DNA of 64,000 bases from Bicyclus anynana (GCF_947172395.1 NC_069108.1:5095068-5159067), one strand, 5' to 3'; positions 31,329 through 41,635 are shown, numbered from the stretch's first letter. Translations and numbers: made by a program. Notes: generated by a model not told the origin, from the letters alone.

Positions 31329-34300
31329 ATGTTGCGAATAAGTTTTGTGTTGTTGGGCGTCTGTGCTCTATTGGGTAAGTTTTTTTTTTATTTGTCAGTG
31401 TTAGACTGCGCTCTTGATGTTGTGACAATATAGTTTATAGCTTGTCAAATTCTTAGATGACACTCCCATGATTTGCGGGCGACGGGGGGGGAAAGACTGC
31501 GCGGGTGTGAAATCGTGCGCACGGGGAAGTGAGGTGCATCAGTCGTGGGTTTTTCATTCATCGCTACACGCTCCCCGGCTCGCGCGGACCATCGGGAGTG
31601 TTATGAACGAACTTGCCAAACTATAAGCTGGTTCGGGATTTATTTGTAAGAGGCAAAACCAATGACAGTTCCTACACGTTTTTTTTTTTTTTTATTCTTT
31701 ACAAGTTAGCCCTTGACTACAATCTCACCTGATGGTAAGTGATGACGCAGTCTATGATGGAAGCGAGCTAACTTGTTAGGAGGAGGATGAAAATCCACAC
31801 CCCTTTCGGTTTCTACACGGCATCGTACCGGAACGCTAAATCGCTTGGCGGTACGTCTTTGCCGGTAGGGTGGTAACTAGCCACGGCCGAAGCCTCCCAC
31901 CAGCCAGACCTGGACAAATTAAGAAAATCTCAATCTGCCCAGCCGGGGATCGAACCCAGGACCTCCGTTTTGTAAATCCACCGCGCATACCACTGCGCCA
32001 CGGAGGCCGTCAAACGTCATCGTACCGGAACTTTAAATCATTTTTGACTACGTACAGCAATAGGATCGCCTTCGCATGCTAATTCTTAGTTCAAATTATT
32101 ATTCATTTTTAATTTTTTAATTTATTTTTGTATTTTTGTGTGCAATATAGTAAGTATTTCCTTCTTTTTCTTCATTTGACGATACTTCTTTACTGGTAGT
32201 CTTTACCGAGCTGGGAATCGAATGCAGAACCTGATTTTGACAAGTAAACAGATATTAAAATACATTTTGAAGAAAAGTGAGAATGTGCACATTCAATTTT
32301 TTTTTATATTAATAATTCTACACCATTATATCTACCATTTGCGTTTTATCCATTAATTACGGGACACCCTGTATAAACGCCCTAGACACTGGAAAAAGCC
32401 ATCACAAATATTTTTCAGTTCTGGGAATCGAACTCACTGCCTTAGATACAGAAGACAAGATCATTACCCACTGTGTCAAAATATTTTTTTTTCAGGCGCG
32501 TCCCAGCCCATAGACAATGGACCAGTGTTGAAACAACTTCCATCTGAACTGTTGTTCAGAGAGGGAAGAGAAACTACCGTTGAATGCGTCACTGAGGGAA
32601 GGGAAAGTGGAGTGAGGTTAGTGAGTTCCCACTAATCTCCAAAAATATCTAAAGGGCCTTTTACCGATTCAAATTGCTATATCTTTAAAATACTAATATT
32701 ATAAACGCGAAAATTTGTATTGACGTATCTTTGTTACTCTTTAACGCCGCTACTACTTATGTGATTTGGCTGCAATTTGGAATGGAAATAGATTTTACTC
32801 TGGATTGATACTACTTGTTATCCCGAAAAACGTATGGATTCTCGAGATTTGCGAAAACCTTATGATTTTGATGGTATGAATGTTTGTTACTCTTTCACGC
32901 CTCGGCTACTCAACCGGATCACCTAAAATTTGAAGTGTAGAAAGATTATAGTCTGGATTAACACATAGGCTACTTTTTCCGGAAAAATCCATGGGTCCCG
33001 AGGGATTTGTGAAAAACTAAATACAACGCGGACGAAGTCGCGGGTGTCCACTAGTCAATTTATAAAAAGCGATTTACAAAAAGAAATAAAATACATGCAT
33101 GTACTTTTTTATATTTTTAATCGATTTTAGACAACAAAACTAAAACAAAATAAAAGTCTGATCTGATTTTTAATATAATTTTATTTTCAGTTACAAATGG
33201 CTCAAAAATGGACAACCTTTCTCACCTAACGCCGAAGTCGTCCAAAGAAAAGACGAAGGGACGCTGGTTTTCAAAAACCCGTCCAAAAACGACGAAGGCA
33301 GATATCAATGCCTCGCGGAAACCAAATATGGCATCTCGACCACAAGGGTCAATTTAAAACGAACGTTCATAGACAAACCTAGAGTTGAACTGAAAAACCA
33401 TAAACCAGTAGAGGGAAAAATGTACAAACTCGACTGTAAAATCCCCAATTCGTATCCAAAACCAGAAATTGTTTGGCTTTACCAATCCCTGTCAGATTCT
33501 AGTGCATCTAGGAATATTCTAGACCGCCGTATTACGCTCTCACCCGAAGGTGATTTGTATTTCACGAATGTGACCAAAGGGGATACTAGTGGCAGTTTTA
33601 AGTATGTCTGCGTGGCTAGATCGCCAGCTTCTGATGATGATGTGGTGTTGGCTGAGCATGTGCTGGAGGAAGCTTTGCCCAACAATGGGCAAGTTGACAA
33701 TGAGGTGTATCCTATGTATGTGACCAAAGATTTCACTGCCACCGTTGGTACCGTCACCATGATTTATTGCATCTATGGCGGCACGTGAGTACTATCTATA
33801 CTAATATTATAAAGCTGAAGAGTTTGTTTGGTTGTTTGCTTGTTTGTTTGTTTGATTGAACGCGCTAATCTCAGGAACTACTGGTCCGATTTGAAAAATT
33901 CTTTCAGTGTTAGATAGCCCATTTATCGAGGAAGGCTATAAACTATATATTATCCCCGTATTTATACGGGAACGGGAACCACGCGAGTGAAGTGAAGTGT
34001 GAATATCACAGCGGAACTGTTTTAACTGCGCAGATCGTTAGGGGATAACTTCAGATTGGACCAGAAGTTTGAATAGAAGTATACAAGGATTATTTAACTG
34101 GAATCAGCCTATTTTGCTGTAAAAAATCATTTTGAATGTCTTCCGCCGCGTCTATCGCGTATTTGCGATAAACACAAAAGCTACTGAACACAGTTTCATG
34201 TTGTTTTCACTAATCGATAAATGATTTATGAGGAAGGTTTAGTTATATAATTTGTTAAGGTTTTGTGTAATTGAGTAAAATATGTTTCGAATACCCGATT

Positions 34301-36638
34301 GATGTTTGAGTTCTAAAAAGGAATGCCGAGGAATGGAATGACGAGGCCTATATCTAGCAGGAGACGTCTATCGGCTGATAATGATGATAATGCGCTAAGC
34401 TCCAATAATTTTATACTGTTAGACTAAAGCCGTATAGTAGCCATTTAAAATAATCTCACGATGATATACATTTTGTTTATTTCAACAGTCCCCTGGCATA
34501 TCCGGATTGGTACAAAGAAGGCACAAATGTGGAGAACGGACCAAAAGACCGCGTGACGAGCCACAACCGCACGTCGGGCAAGAGGCTGCTGATCAAGGAC
34601 ACGTGGCTGGAGGACCAGGGTAACTACACGTGCATCGTGGACAACGGAGTCGGCCAACCGAAGCAGCACACCATGCGACTCACCGTAGTCAGTGAGTAAA
34701 CAGTCCTCTGGCTTAATGATACTGCGTGGCACGCTAAAACCGCCCCTCGGGCAGGAGGCTCCTGACCAAGGACACGTGGCTGGAGGACCAGGGTAACTAC
34801 ACGTGCATCGTGGACAACGGAGTCGGCCAACCGAAGCAGCACACCATGCGACTCACCGTAGTCAGTGAGTAAACAGTCCTCTGGCTTAATGATACTGCGT
34901 GGCACGCTAAAACCGCCCCTCGGGCAGGAGGCTCCTGACCAAGGACACGTGGCTGGAGGACCAGGGTAACTACACGTGCATCGTGGACAACGGACTCGGC
35001 CAACCGAAGCAGCACACCATGCGACTCACCGTAGTCAGTGAGTAAACAGTCCTCTGGCTTAATGACACTGCGTGACGAGCCACAACCGCACGTCGGGCAA
35101 GAGGCTGCTGATCAAGGACACGTGGCTGGAGGACCAGGGTAACTACACGTGCATCGTGGACAACGGAGTCGGCCAACCGAAGCAGCACACCATGCGACTC
35201 ACCGTAGTCAGTGAGTAAACAGTCCTCTGGCTTATCCAGGTTGCCTTTCATGCGATCATCGACATTTCTTATGAGCAGGAATAGATTTCAACCAATTTAC
35301 AAGTCTTCCGACTTATCCATATTGCTACAAAGGCGAAAATACGTGTGCGTCTTGGCCGAACTTAAACTAATTGCTTTAATTAATTAAATCTAATTAATTA
35401 TTGAACTTCATTAAAAAATATTGTCGGTGAGGTGTGAAGAACATTTTGACAGCAACAACATTTTAAAATTTTTAAAATAGTCTGTGGTCATACAATCAGT
35501 CCGAAGTTCGTGACAACTTCAGCTGTATAGCGTCCCTCTGCCTCGGCAAGCACATTAAGCCTGTTCCGGTTATTATAATTTACCTAATAGGGATCGTTTT
35601 ATAGTCAAATATTATCACCCTAAGTGCGACAACTGACCCTCCTATACGGAGGAACACTAATTGGCCGTTGAAATATTATTTAGGACTATCATCAGTCTCC
35701 TGGCTTACCCGGCTGGTTAAACCAGGAGACTGTTCCATTGAATACTGTGTATTATCATCATGAGCAACCCACTCAGTTCACTGTTGAGCAACGAGTTTTC
35801 TCTCAATATCTGAGGAGTTAGGCGGTTTATTTTCAGGTAGACTTCACACATATAGAAAATTAAGAAAATTCTCTGATATGCAGGTTTCCTCACGACGTTT
35901 TTCCTTCACCGTTTGAGACACGTGATATTTAATTTCTTAAAATGTACGTGGGTAAAATGTTGGAGGTACTTGAGAGCCCAGTGGATATGACCTCTGCCTC
36001 CGATTCCGGGGGATGTAGGTTCGAGCCGGTCCGGAGCATGCACCTCCAACTTTTCAGTTGTGTGCATTTTAAGAAATTAAATGTCACGTGTCTCAAACGG
36101 TGAAGGAAAACATCTTGAGGAAATCTGCATACCAGAAAATTTTCTTAATTCTCTGCGTGTGTGAAGTCTGCCAATCCGCATTGGGCCAGCGTGGTGGACT
36201 ATTGGCCTAACCCCTCTCATTCTGAGAGGAGACTCGAGCTCAGCCGTGAGCCGAATATGGGTTGATAACGACGACTAGGTACTACCTAATATTGTAAATT
36301 GCTTCTGATAAGTTAGGCCTAAATTGTTTCAACTTTTGTCACCAGGTGCACCAGAGTTCACAAAACGGCCTGAACAGGCCTCAGTCCAACCAGGCCAGGA
36401 TGTAACACTGCAGTGTCAAGTCGCCGGCGTGCCAGCACCCAAAGTGTCATGGACACACAACACTAAAACTCTGACACAGAATGACAGAATACACATCTTA
36501 CAGTCCACACAAGGCAATTTCACAGTTGCTGATTTGACTATTAAGAATGTACAAGACAGCGACATTGGTTATTATGGATGTATGGGACAGAACCCTAATG
36601 GTGAAATTTATACTGAGGCGTTGGTTGTCGTTAAATAA
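31329..36638 (+). CDS. hemolin: Hemolin, four-Ig-domain immune protein (5 exons)
   Basis: Exons 31329-31374, 32496-32616, 33191-33784, 34489-34691 and 36346-36638 join in phase (1, 2, 2, 1) at GT-AG sites to 418 codons plus TAA, about the usual hemolin length. A short signal peptide (MLRISFVLLGVCALLG) precedes four Ig-like domains; domain 1 has C46 and C96. Diagnostic hemolin blocks: PVLKQLPSELLFRE, QRKDEGTLVF, RRITLSPEGDLYFTNV, TMIYCIYGG, the N-glycosylated HNRTSGKRLLIKDT, LEDQGNYTC, LTVVSAPEF and DIGYYGCMGQNPNGE. Hemolin is a secreted haemolymph protein induced by infection that binds bacterial surface molecules and haemocytes (family knowledge). The isolated exon at 21756-21831 has the right phase to splice to exon 2. 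Intron 4 carries tandem dead copies of exon 4. The 3' UTR is interrupted by a MITE immediately after the stop codon; a poly(A) signal follows at 37004. Confidence 0.95.
31430..31630. mobile_element. GC-rich MITE with long imperfect inverted ends (copy 1)
   Basis: TAGCTTGTCAAATTC...GACACTCCCATGA at the left is complementary to GGGAGTGTTATGAACGAACT...ATAAGCT at the right. The core is GCGGGCGAC/GCGCGGGTGTGA-rich. Other copies are at 42357-42552 and 59005-59190. Confidence 0.6.
31690..32010 (-). mobile_element. SINE S2, full length
   Basis: In hemolin intron 1. Plus strand TTCTTTACAAGTTAGCCCTT to CACTGCGCCACGGAGGCCGT; the B box GGTTCGATCCCCGGC lies on the minus strand. Confidence 0.8.
32391..32490 (-). 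mobile_element. tRNA-derived SINE fragment, third type
   Basis: CACTGGAAAAAGCCATCAC then GTTCTGGGAATCGAACTCAC (B-box complement) and CATTACCCACTGTGTCAAA. It ends at the polypyrimidine tract of hemolin exon 2. A related piece is near 54400-54530. Confidence 0.5.
32689..33055 (+). mobile_element. Non-autonomous Helitron, family A, complete
   Basis: Starts ATACTAATATTATAAACGCG and ends with the hairpin GCGGACGAAGTCGCGGGTGT... followed by CTAGT. It lies in hemolin intron 2. Confidence 0.8.
33797..34005 (+). mobile_element. Non-autonomous Helitron, family B, 3' end eroded
   Basis: TCTATACTAATATTATAAAG, AACTACTGGTCCGATTTG and CGGGAACGGGAACCACGC. No CTAGT remains. It lies in hemolin intron 3. Confidence 0.7.
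34692..35210 (+). pseudogene. Three tandem truncated copies of hemolin exon 4, 173-base period
   Basis: Units 34692-34864, 34865-35037 and 35038-35210 follow the true exon 4. Each starts with the intron-4 donor context GTGAGTAAACAG, which doubles as an acceptor, then TCCTCTGGCTTA like the true exon start (TCCCCTGGCATA). It then skips about 40 bases and runs through LEDQGNYTC to the donor GTGAGT. If spliced in phase, each unit reads T-P-L-A then stop TAA, so none can add a domain. Units 2 and 3 of the array (counting the real exon as 1) share a variant segment; unit 4 matches the real exon there. Confidence 0.9.
35211..35720 (+). pseudogene. Older relics of the hemolin exon 4 start
   Basis: Three more partial starts follow the array: CAGTCCTCTGGCTTATCCAGG (35219), AAGTCTTCCGACTTATCCAT then TGCTACAAAGGCGAAAATAC (35301-35346, like YPDWYKEGTN codons), and CAGTCTCCTGGCTTACCCGG (35693). 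All are too short or broken to code. Confidence 0.6.
35755..35966 (-). mobile_element. SINE S1 in hemolin intron 4, minus strand
   Basis: CCCACTCAGTTCACTGTTGA through CAGGTTTCCTCACGACG to GTAAAATGTTGGAGGTAC. It abuts a plus-strand S1 directly. Confidence 0.75.
35967..36275 (+). mobile_element. SINE S1 in hemolin intron 4, plus strand
   Basis: AGAGCCCAGTGGATATGACC (A box), GTAGGTTCGAGCC (B box, mutated), body, and CGAATATGGGTTGATAACGA. It is a head-to-head inverted pair with 35755-35966. Confidence 0.8.
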
Positions 36639-36950
36639 CTCAGACCAATTATTGTATAGGACCTGCCTCGCTAGACGTTACTTTTCTGTCAAAGTATATG
36701 ATCAACGATCTAATGCGATTATAAAAACTGTCTCTATAGTATCGATGTTAAATAGTTGTAATTGTGTTCGTCGGTTAAAGAGCTTCGTAAAAATACCTTT
36801 TTGTGTAATTGAATTGTGTAAAAAACTGGCAAAAACTTCTAGTTTAGTATAAGATATATACTAAATCTAAGCTCGTTTTCCTCAGAAAACGACAGACAAT
36901 TTTGTTCGTGACTATGAGTGCGATACAGGTCCTTCTATAATTGGCCGGAG
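36639..36950 (+). mobile_element. 312-base hAT-type MITE N1 in the hemolin 3' UTR
   Basis: Ends CTCAGACCAATTAT and ATAATTGGCCGGAG are imperfect inverted repeats. The 8-base duplication TTAAATAA flanks it exactly (36631-36638 and 36951-36958). The left copy contains the hemolin stop codon, so the element starts on the next base. Confidence 0.85.
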
Positions 36951-37003
36951 TTAAATAAGTTATACTTATATGTTGGTGTATGCCCAACCAATGATGTAAA
37001 TTG

Positions 37004-37009
37004 AATAAA
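37004..37009 (+). terminator. Hemolin poly(A) signal AATAAA
   Basis: TTGAATAAACTTCAC, 46 bases past the right end of the MITE in AT-rich sequence. It is probably the original hemolin 3' end. Confidence 0.6.
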
Positions 37010-37239
37010 CTTCACAATTTTTTTTAAATTATAATAAAATAACATGTTTATATTAATTTATTATAATTAAAAAATATTATATAACCTATAAATTCTGTCT
37101 GTTTTATTTCTTTATTTATATTATATATATTTATTCGTCCTAGGTAGCCCTTTTGAATAATACTTTTCAGTCACTATATTTATACATATTTTACAAAAAC
37201 AAATAAAAAAAAATAAGAAAAATTTATTAGTCAAGTTAA

Positions 37240-37286
37240 AGTTCTGATACCGGGAATCGAATCCTCTTAAGTGAGAGGCATTCCAG
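37240..37286 (-). pseudogene. tRNA-Glu relic (3' half)
   Basis: On minus, GGCTGGAATGCCTCTCACTT... then GATTCGATTCCCGGTATCAG matches the anticodon (CTC) and T arms of the tRNA-Glu gene at 39781-39852. The 5' half is missing; at that point the sequence turns into the exon 5 copy. Confidence 0.65.
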
Positions 37287-37997
37287 CCAGGCCAGGATGT
37301 GACCAGTGGCGTGCACTCCATAGAAGCAAAAATGTACTGCCTACCCTACGGAGTCATTACGAACCTGTGTCAGAGAAGGAATTATCCATTTTGTAACCAA
37401 ATTGTGCATATAGTGCATACCCTAGTTAATCCCCTTATGCACGCCACTGGATATGACACTCCAATGTCAAGTGACCGGCGTGCCAACACCCAAAGTGTCC
37501 TGGACACACAACACTAAAGCTGTGTCATCAATGATGTTAAATACTGTTAGATGTGTTACTAGGTCATGAAAAATGAGGCGCTTAAAAGAGGAAATTTCAC
37601 ACCACACACAAATAATAGTACACATCTCAATGTTAGTTGTGGTTAATAAAGAACGTTATTTAAAAAGTATCCTCTACAATGTGGAGTTGTGTGTCAAGTA
37701 AGTGTAAAATCTATATATACCTACATAAATAAATAATGGATTTAAAGACAAAACTGTGCATTTGTGCGCTCAGTTTTGTAGCCTATTGTTCGGATCACTT
37801 TTGCGGTGATTTTGTAGAGACGTAACCGATCTATAGTATAAAATTATCATTGTGTGTTACAGAATGACAGAATACACATCTTACAGTCTACGCAAGGCAA
37901 TGTCATAGTTGCTGATTTGACTATTAAAAATGTACAAAGCGACTTTGGTTATTATGGATGTATGGGACAGAACCCTAATGGTGAAATTTATATTTAT
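37287..37997 (+). pseudogene. Broken second copy of hemolin exon 5
   Basis: Three pieces of exon 5 remain in order. GCCAGGCCAGGATGTGAC at 37286-37303. GACACTCCAATGTCAAGTGA through ACACAACACTAAAGC at 37453-37518. CAGAATGACAGAATACACAT through CCTAATGGTGAAATTTATA at 37859-37991. A 146-base hAT MITE splits the first two and about 340 bases of unidentified DNA split the last two. A Helitron cuts off the end before the stop codon. The copy has small frame-breaking indels and cannot encode a domain as it stands. Confidence 0.85.
37304..37449. mobile_element. 146-base hAT MITE inside the exon 5 copy
   Basis: CAGTGGCGTGCACTCC at the left pairs with CTTATGCACGCCACTG at the right. It is flanked by 8-base duplications GATGTGAC (37296-37303) and GATATGAC (37450-37457). 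Confidence 0.88.
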
Positions 37998-38293
37998 ACT
38001 AGCGGACCCGCTCAAGCTTCGCTTTGACTTATTAATTTATTTATTTGCACTTCTTTCCTATCCCTACCTTACACCACCCTACTCCTACCCCTACCCCTAC
38101 CCTACCCCTACCATATCCCTATACCATACCCCTACCATTATTAACCTACCCTAGGATTTAGGGGTTTGAAAAATAGATGTTGGCCGATTCTCAGACCTAC
38201 TGAATATGCACAAATTTTTTTATCAAAATCGGTCAAGCCGGTTCGGAGGAGTATGGCAACGAAAACTGGGACACGAGAATTTTATTTATTAGA
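37998..38293 (-). mobile_element. Non-autonomous Helitron
   Basis: On minus it starts TCTAATAAATAAAATTCTCG, carries a GTAGGG-rich tract, and ends with a GC hairpin plus CTAGT next to the exon 5 copy. Confidence 0.7.
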
Positions 38294-38603
38294 TAGTTGT
38301 CGTTTTACCAATTATGTAAATATATGTATAAATAACCAATTAAGGAAGTACTAACTTTATATCCGAAAACTTAGTATGCTCTATTTCGTTAAATTAACAA
38401 AACTTTTACAATCTAGTAGTAAATTGCATAGTTGTTTCATACCAACACCATGTAAATTGCAACAAATTCCCTACGACCTACTTTTTTTACAATTTTCCCC
38501 CTGTATTATGTCGTCACGCAAACCTACATAATTGGGTCATTGCAATCGATCCTTTTTCATTACCTTTTTAGGGTTACGTACGTATATACGTATTTTATTT
38601 CTA

Positions 38604-38700
38604 ACTAGCGGACGCTCGCGACTTCGTCCGCGTGGAAATCTATATAAACTTTTAACCCCAATAGACTCTCTTCTATTTATATTTTCGCAAGAGTTATGTA
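38604..38700 (-). mobile_element. Helitron 3'-terminal fragment
   Basis: ACTAGCGGACGCTCGCGACT, then TCCGCGTGGAAATC and TATATAAACTTTTAACCCC, which is the reversed terminal hairpin of the family. Confidence 0.6.
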
Positions 38701-38829
38701 TAACATATATTCCACTAATAATTTTTCAAAATTATAACTCAAATATAGATAGATAAATATTACATACGTATAGTATGGTTCCGTAAGAAAAGAGATTTTT
38801 TGAATAATATTTTTATAACACATTTTTTT

Positions 38830-38889
38830 TTTAATTCTTTACAAGTTAGCCCTTGACTACAATCTCACCTGATGGTAAGTGATGATGCA
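38830..38889 (-). mobile_element. SINE S2 3'-tail fragment
   Basis: TTCTTTACAAGTTAGCCCTT to TGGTAAGTGATGATGCA, then the match stops abruptly. Confidence 0.7.
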
Positions 38890-38890
38890 A

Positions 38891-39101
38891 AAAAGTGATT
38901 TGCTCGTAAAGTATCGCTTATTTCACCAATTTCAATATCGTAATGTATCTCATTACGCACATGTGCCTTAATATATGCCTTCATCATTCGTCTAAAAAAC
39001 GAACGGTACTTTTCTATATCTTTGCAAAGAGTTTTTATGTCAAAAATGTGCTCAACATTATATGAATAACTTTGTGAAATAAAATATAATAAAAAAAACA
39101 T
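38891..39101 (-). pseudogene. Possible gene or transposon fragment, unknown
   Basis: An open frame reads FDIKTLCKDIEKYRSFFRRM... and ends in SINE S2 sequence. Composition (charged, helical) looks more protein-like than neighbouring ORFs, but I recognise no family and see no splice sites. Treat as doubtful. Confidence 0.2.
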
Positions 39102-39346
39102 TTAATTTTTTCATTTTTATAATTTTGACAATAAATATCAACAGAAACACAAAAATATTAATTTACTTTATTAGTAATACTGTATGTTTTTGGTGCATTT
39201 GCCTATAAAACGCACGCACTTTGCTATTTAAGCAAAAATGATAAGCTATGAGCTTGTTATTTTTGCTTTTCAAAGTGTCATCTTACAGAAAACAAAGCAA
39301 ATTAATTTTCAGAAAGTGTGTTCAAAGTGTGTTTCCTCGCAAATCT

Positions 39347-39540
39347 ATATTAATATTATTAAGCTGAAGAATTTGTTTGATTGTTTGTTTGTTTGATTGA
39401 TTGAACGCGCTAATCTCAGGAACTACTGGTCCGATTTGAAAAATTCTTTCAGCGTTAAATAGCCCATTTATCGAGGAAGGCCATGTATTATCCCCATATT
39501 CCTACGGGAACGAGAACCACGCGGCGTCATCTAGTGTGTT
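39347..39540 (+). mobile_element. Non-autonomous Helitron, family B, nearly complete
   Basis: TCTATATTAATATTATTAAG start, body as at 55268-55476, end GCGGCGTCATCTAGTG (the GTC-AGCTAGT end mutated). Confidence 0.7.
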
Positions 39541-39780
39541 ATAAAACGTCGTATGACATACGTGCGCTTTGATAGTTACAGCCTATGCTTCCTTATTACA
39601 GCTCTCGCCTTTGGCTCGAGCTGCAATATCGCTTCGGCTGTAATTTTCAACTTACCCCACTTATATCATAATGTACTATAACCTCATTGTTATTTTTGTT
39701 TAAAATATTTTATTTGTTTAAAAATGAGTATAAACAAATTAACAACAAAAATTTAATTTAAAAAAAAAACAATAAAAATA

Positions 39781-39852
39781 TTCCGATACCGGGAATCGAA
39801 CCCGAGCCTCCTGGGTGAGAGCCAGGTATCCTAGCCACTAGACCATATCGGA
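39781..39852 (-). tRNA. tRNA-Glu (anticodon CTC)
   Basis: Complete 72-base cloverleaf on the minus strand: acceptor stem TCCGATA/TATCGGA with discriminator A, A box TGGTCTAGTGGCTAGG, anticodon loop CTCTCAC within matching stem CTGG/CCAG, and B box GGTTCGATTCC. A TTTTT terminator follows within 10 bases on minus. It charges glutamate and reads GAG codons. Confidence 0.95.
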
Positions 39853-40062
39853 TAATGTTGGTAACAGCAAACATTACAATCGGATCAGAAATAGCGAGAC
39901 AACTATTTTAAGGCAGCCCACGCTACCATACGTAACTACGGTAGCGAATAGTGATGACGAAAGTTTTAAATAGATGAAAGTTTAATAATATTAATTGTAA
40001 CACGACTGTCCTATAGTACCGTGTTACTCACTATTTCTATGTTGTCTGTGGTTGTATCTATG

Positions 40063-40928
40063 CTCAGACCAATTATAGAAGGACCTGTATCGCACTCATA
40101 GTCCAGAACAAAATTGTCTGTCATTTTCTGAGCAAAACGAGCTTAGATTTGATATATATCTTATACTAAACTATAGTATGCGCATTATCATCTGAGTCGC
40201 CCGGTCATAAAAGTCAAAAAAGATAGGAATGTGCAGCGCGCCTACCTGCGCACCCTAATTATCGATAAACGGCTACCTGCGCACGTGCTAATGATGAGTC
40301 AATAATGATTTGGACGATTCTGATTGGTCGGTTTCTAATGTAATTGCATTGCGTATTTTTTTTGCTATAAATGTGTTTACTGCAATTAAATAAATACATT
40401 CATGTGTTACTCGTTGCGCACTATGGATACTAATATATAATAAATTTGGCAGAAGACGAAGATTCTGATGATGAAGACTCAGATGAAGATTAATTTTATT
40501 TAGTTAATAATTATATAATATGAAATATGTATTATATTAAATCAAATATTGTTAATTTTTTTAATTTTGTGAACAAGATACGATAATAAACTTTACTTAT
40601 CGATAATATGTCTTTCATTGTTACACCCTTCACTAGACGGCTCCATAAGACCCATAAGTGCAAGCGAGATAGATATAGAGAAATGATTTATGGCCCTAAG
40701 ACTCAGTTGTTAATGCTATTAGTATAGAAGTTTTTGCCCGTTTTTTACACAATTCAATTACTTAGAAAGGTATTTTTTACGGAGCTCTTTAACCGACGAA
40801 CACGATTACAACTATTTAACATCGTTTTTATAGAGACAGTTTTTATAATCGCATTAGATCGTTGATCATATACTTTGACAGAAAAGTAACGTCTAACGAG
40901 GCAGGTCCTATAAAATAATTGGTCTGAG
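40063..40928 (-). mobile_element. hAT-type MITE N1, split by a nested transposon
   Basis: Its halves, 40063-40173 and 40725-40928, align with the reverse complement of 36639-36950. Both ends read CTCAGACCAATT inward. Perfect 8-base duplications TATCTATG lie at 40055-40062 and 40929-40936. Confidence 0.88.
40174..40724. mobile_element. 551-base DNA transposon remnant inserted at TA
   Basis: Ends TAGTATGCGCATTATCATCT and AGTTGTTAATGCTATTAGTA are imperfect inverted repeats with CTGAGTC/GACTCAG just inside, flanked by TA. Inside are TATAAA (40376), an ATG (40423), and a short acidic frame EDEDSDDEDSDED ending in TAA (40491-40493), then AATAAA. It looks like an internally deleted element that kept its promoter and gene ends. 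Confidence 0.6.
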
Positions 40929-40936
40929 TATCTATG

Positions 40937-41295
40937 AGTCGGTCGCCATGTTTTTTTCTGAATGACAGAGATGAACGGCTTGTAAAAACTAAGGTGCGAA
41001 ATGCGTGATATTATTTTTATTATTTGTGATCTACATTATTTTTGTTCGTTTATTATGAATATTAATTAATGTTAAATACTACTACAGCATTAGTAGTGAA
41101 GTACATAATGAATGAATGCGTAATTGATCTTAGCGATTTAAAGTTTGTAAACACGAATACTGTTTGAATAAACGGTCAAATCTGTGATTGTGATAAAATG
41201 ATTTTTATTTAATTAACCATTTCTGAGATGCCTTTTACATAATTTATTTTATAATTAAAAAAACATTTTTTTATTTCAAGTAAGCTTTTACAATC
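40937..41295. other. No feature seen
   Basis: AT-rich spacer between the N1 MITE and a Helitron. No motif recognised. Confidence 0.4.
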
Positions 41296-41635
41296 CTACC
41301 TACTAATATTATAAACGCGAAAGTTTGTATGGATGTTTGGATGTATGTTACTCTATAACGCCGCTACTACTGAAGCGATTTAGCTGAAATTTGGAATGGA
41401 AATAGATTTTACTCTGGATTAACACAAAGGCTTTTATCCCGAAAAAATCCATGGTTTCCCGAGATTTGCGAGAACTGATGATTTTAATGATATGAATGTT
41501 TGTTACTCTATAACGCCGCTACTACTGAACCGAATTAGCTGAAATTTGTTATTGTGATATATTATAGCATGGATTAACACATACCTAGGCTACTTTTATC
41601 CTGGAAAAATTCATGGTTCCCGAGGGATTTGTCGC
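41296..41635 (+). mobile_element. Non-autonomous Helitron, family A, 3'-truncated
   Basis: CTACTAATATTATAAACGCG start. The body reaches TTCCCGAGGGATTTG, then unrelated sequence begins before the hairpin. Confidence 0.7.

Noticed and set aside
34445..35251. Four repeated minus-strand ORFs of 72-95 codons
   Set aside because: Antisense shadows of the hemolin exon 4 array. Their repetition only reflects the 173-base period.
38040..38130. CCCTAC-rich tract as telomeric repeat
   Set aside because: Insect telomeres use TTAGG. The tract is the internal low-complexity part of a Helitron and recurs in others (61850).
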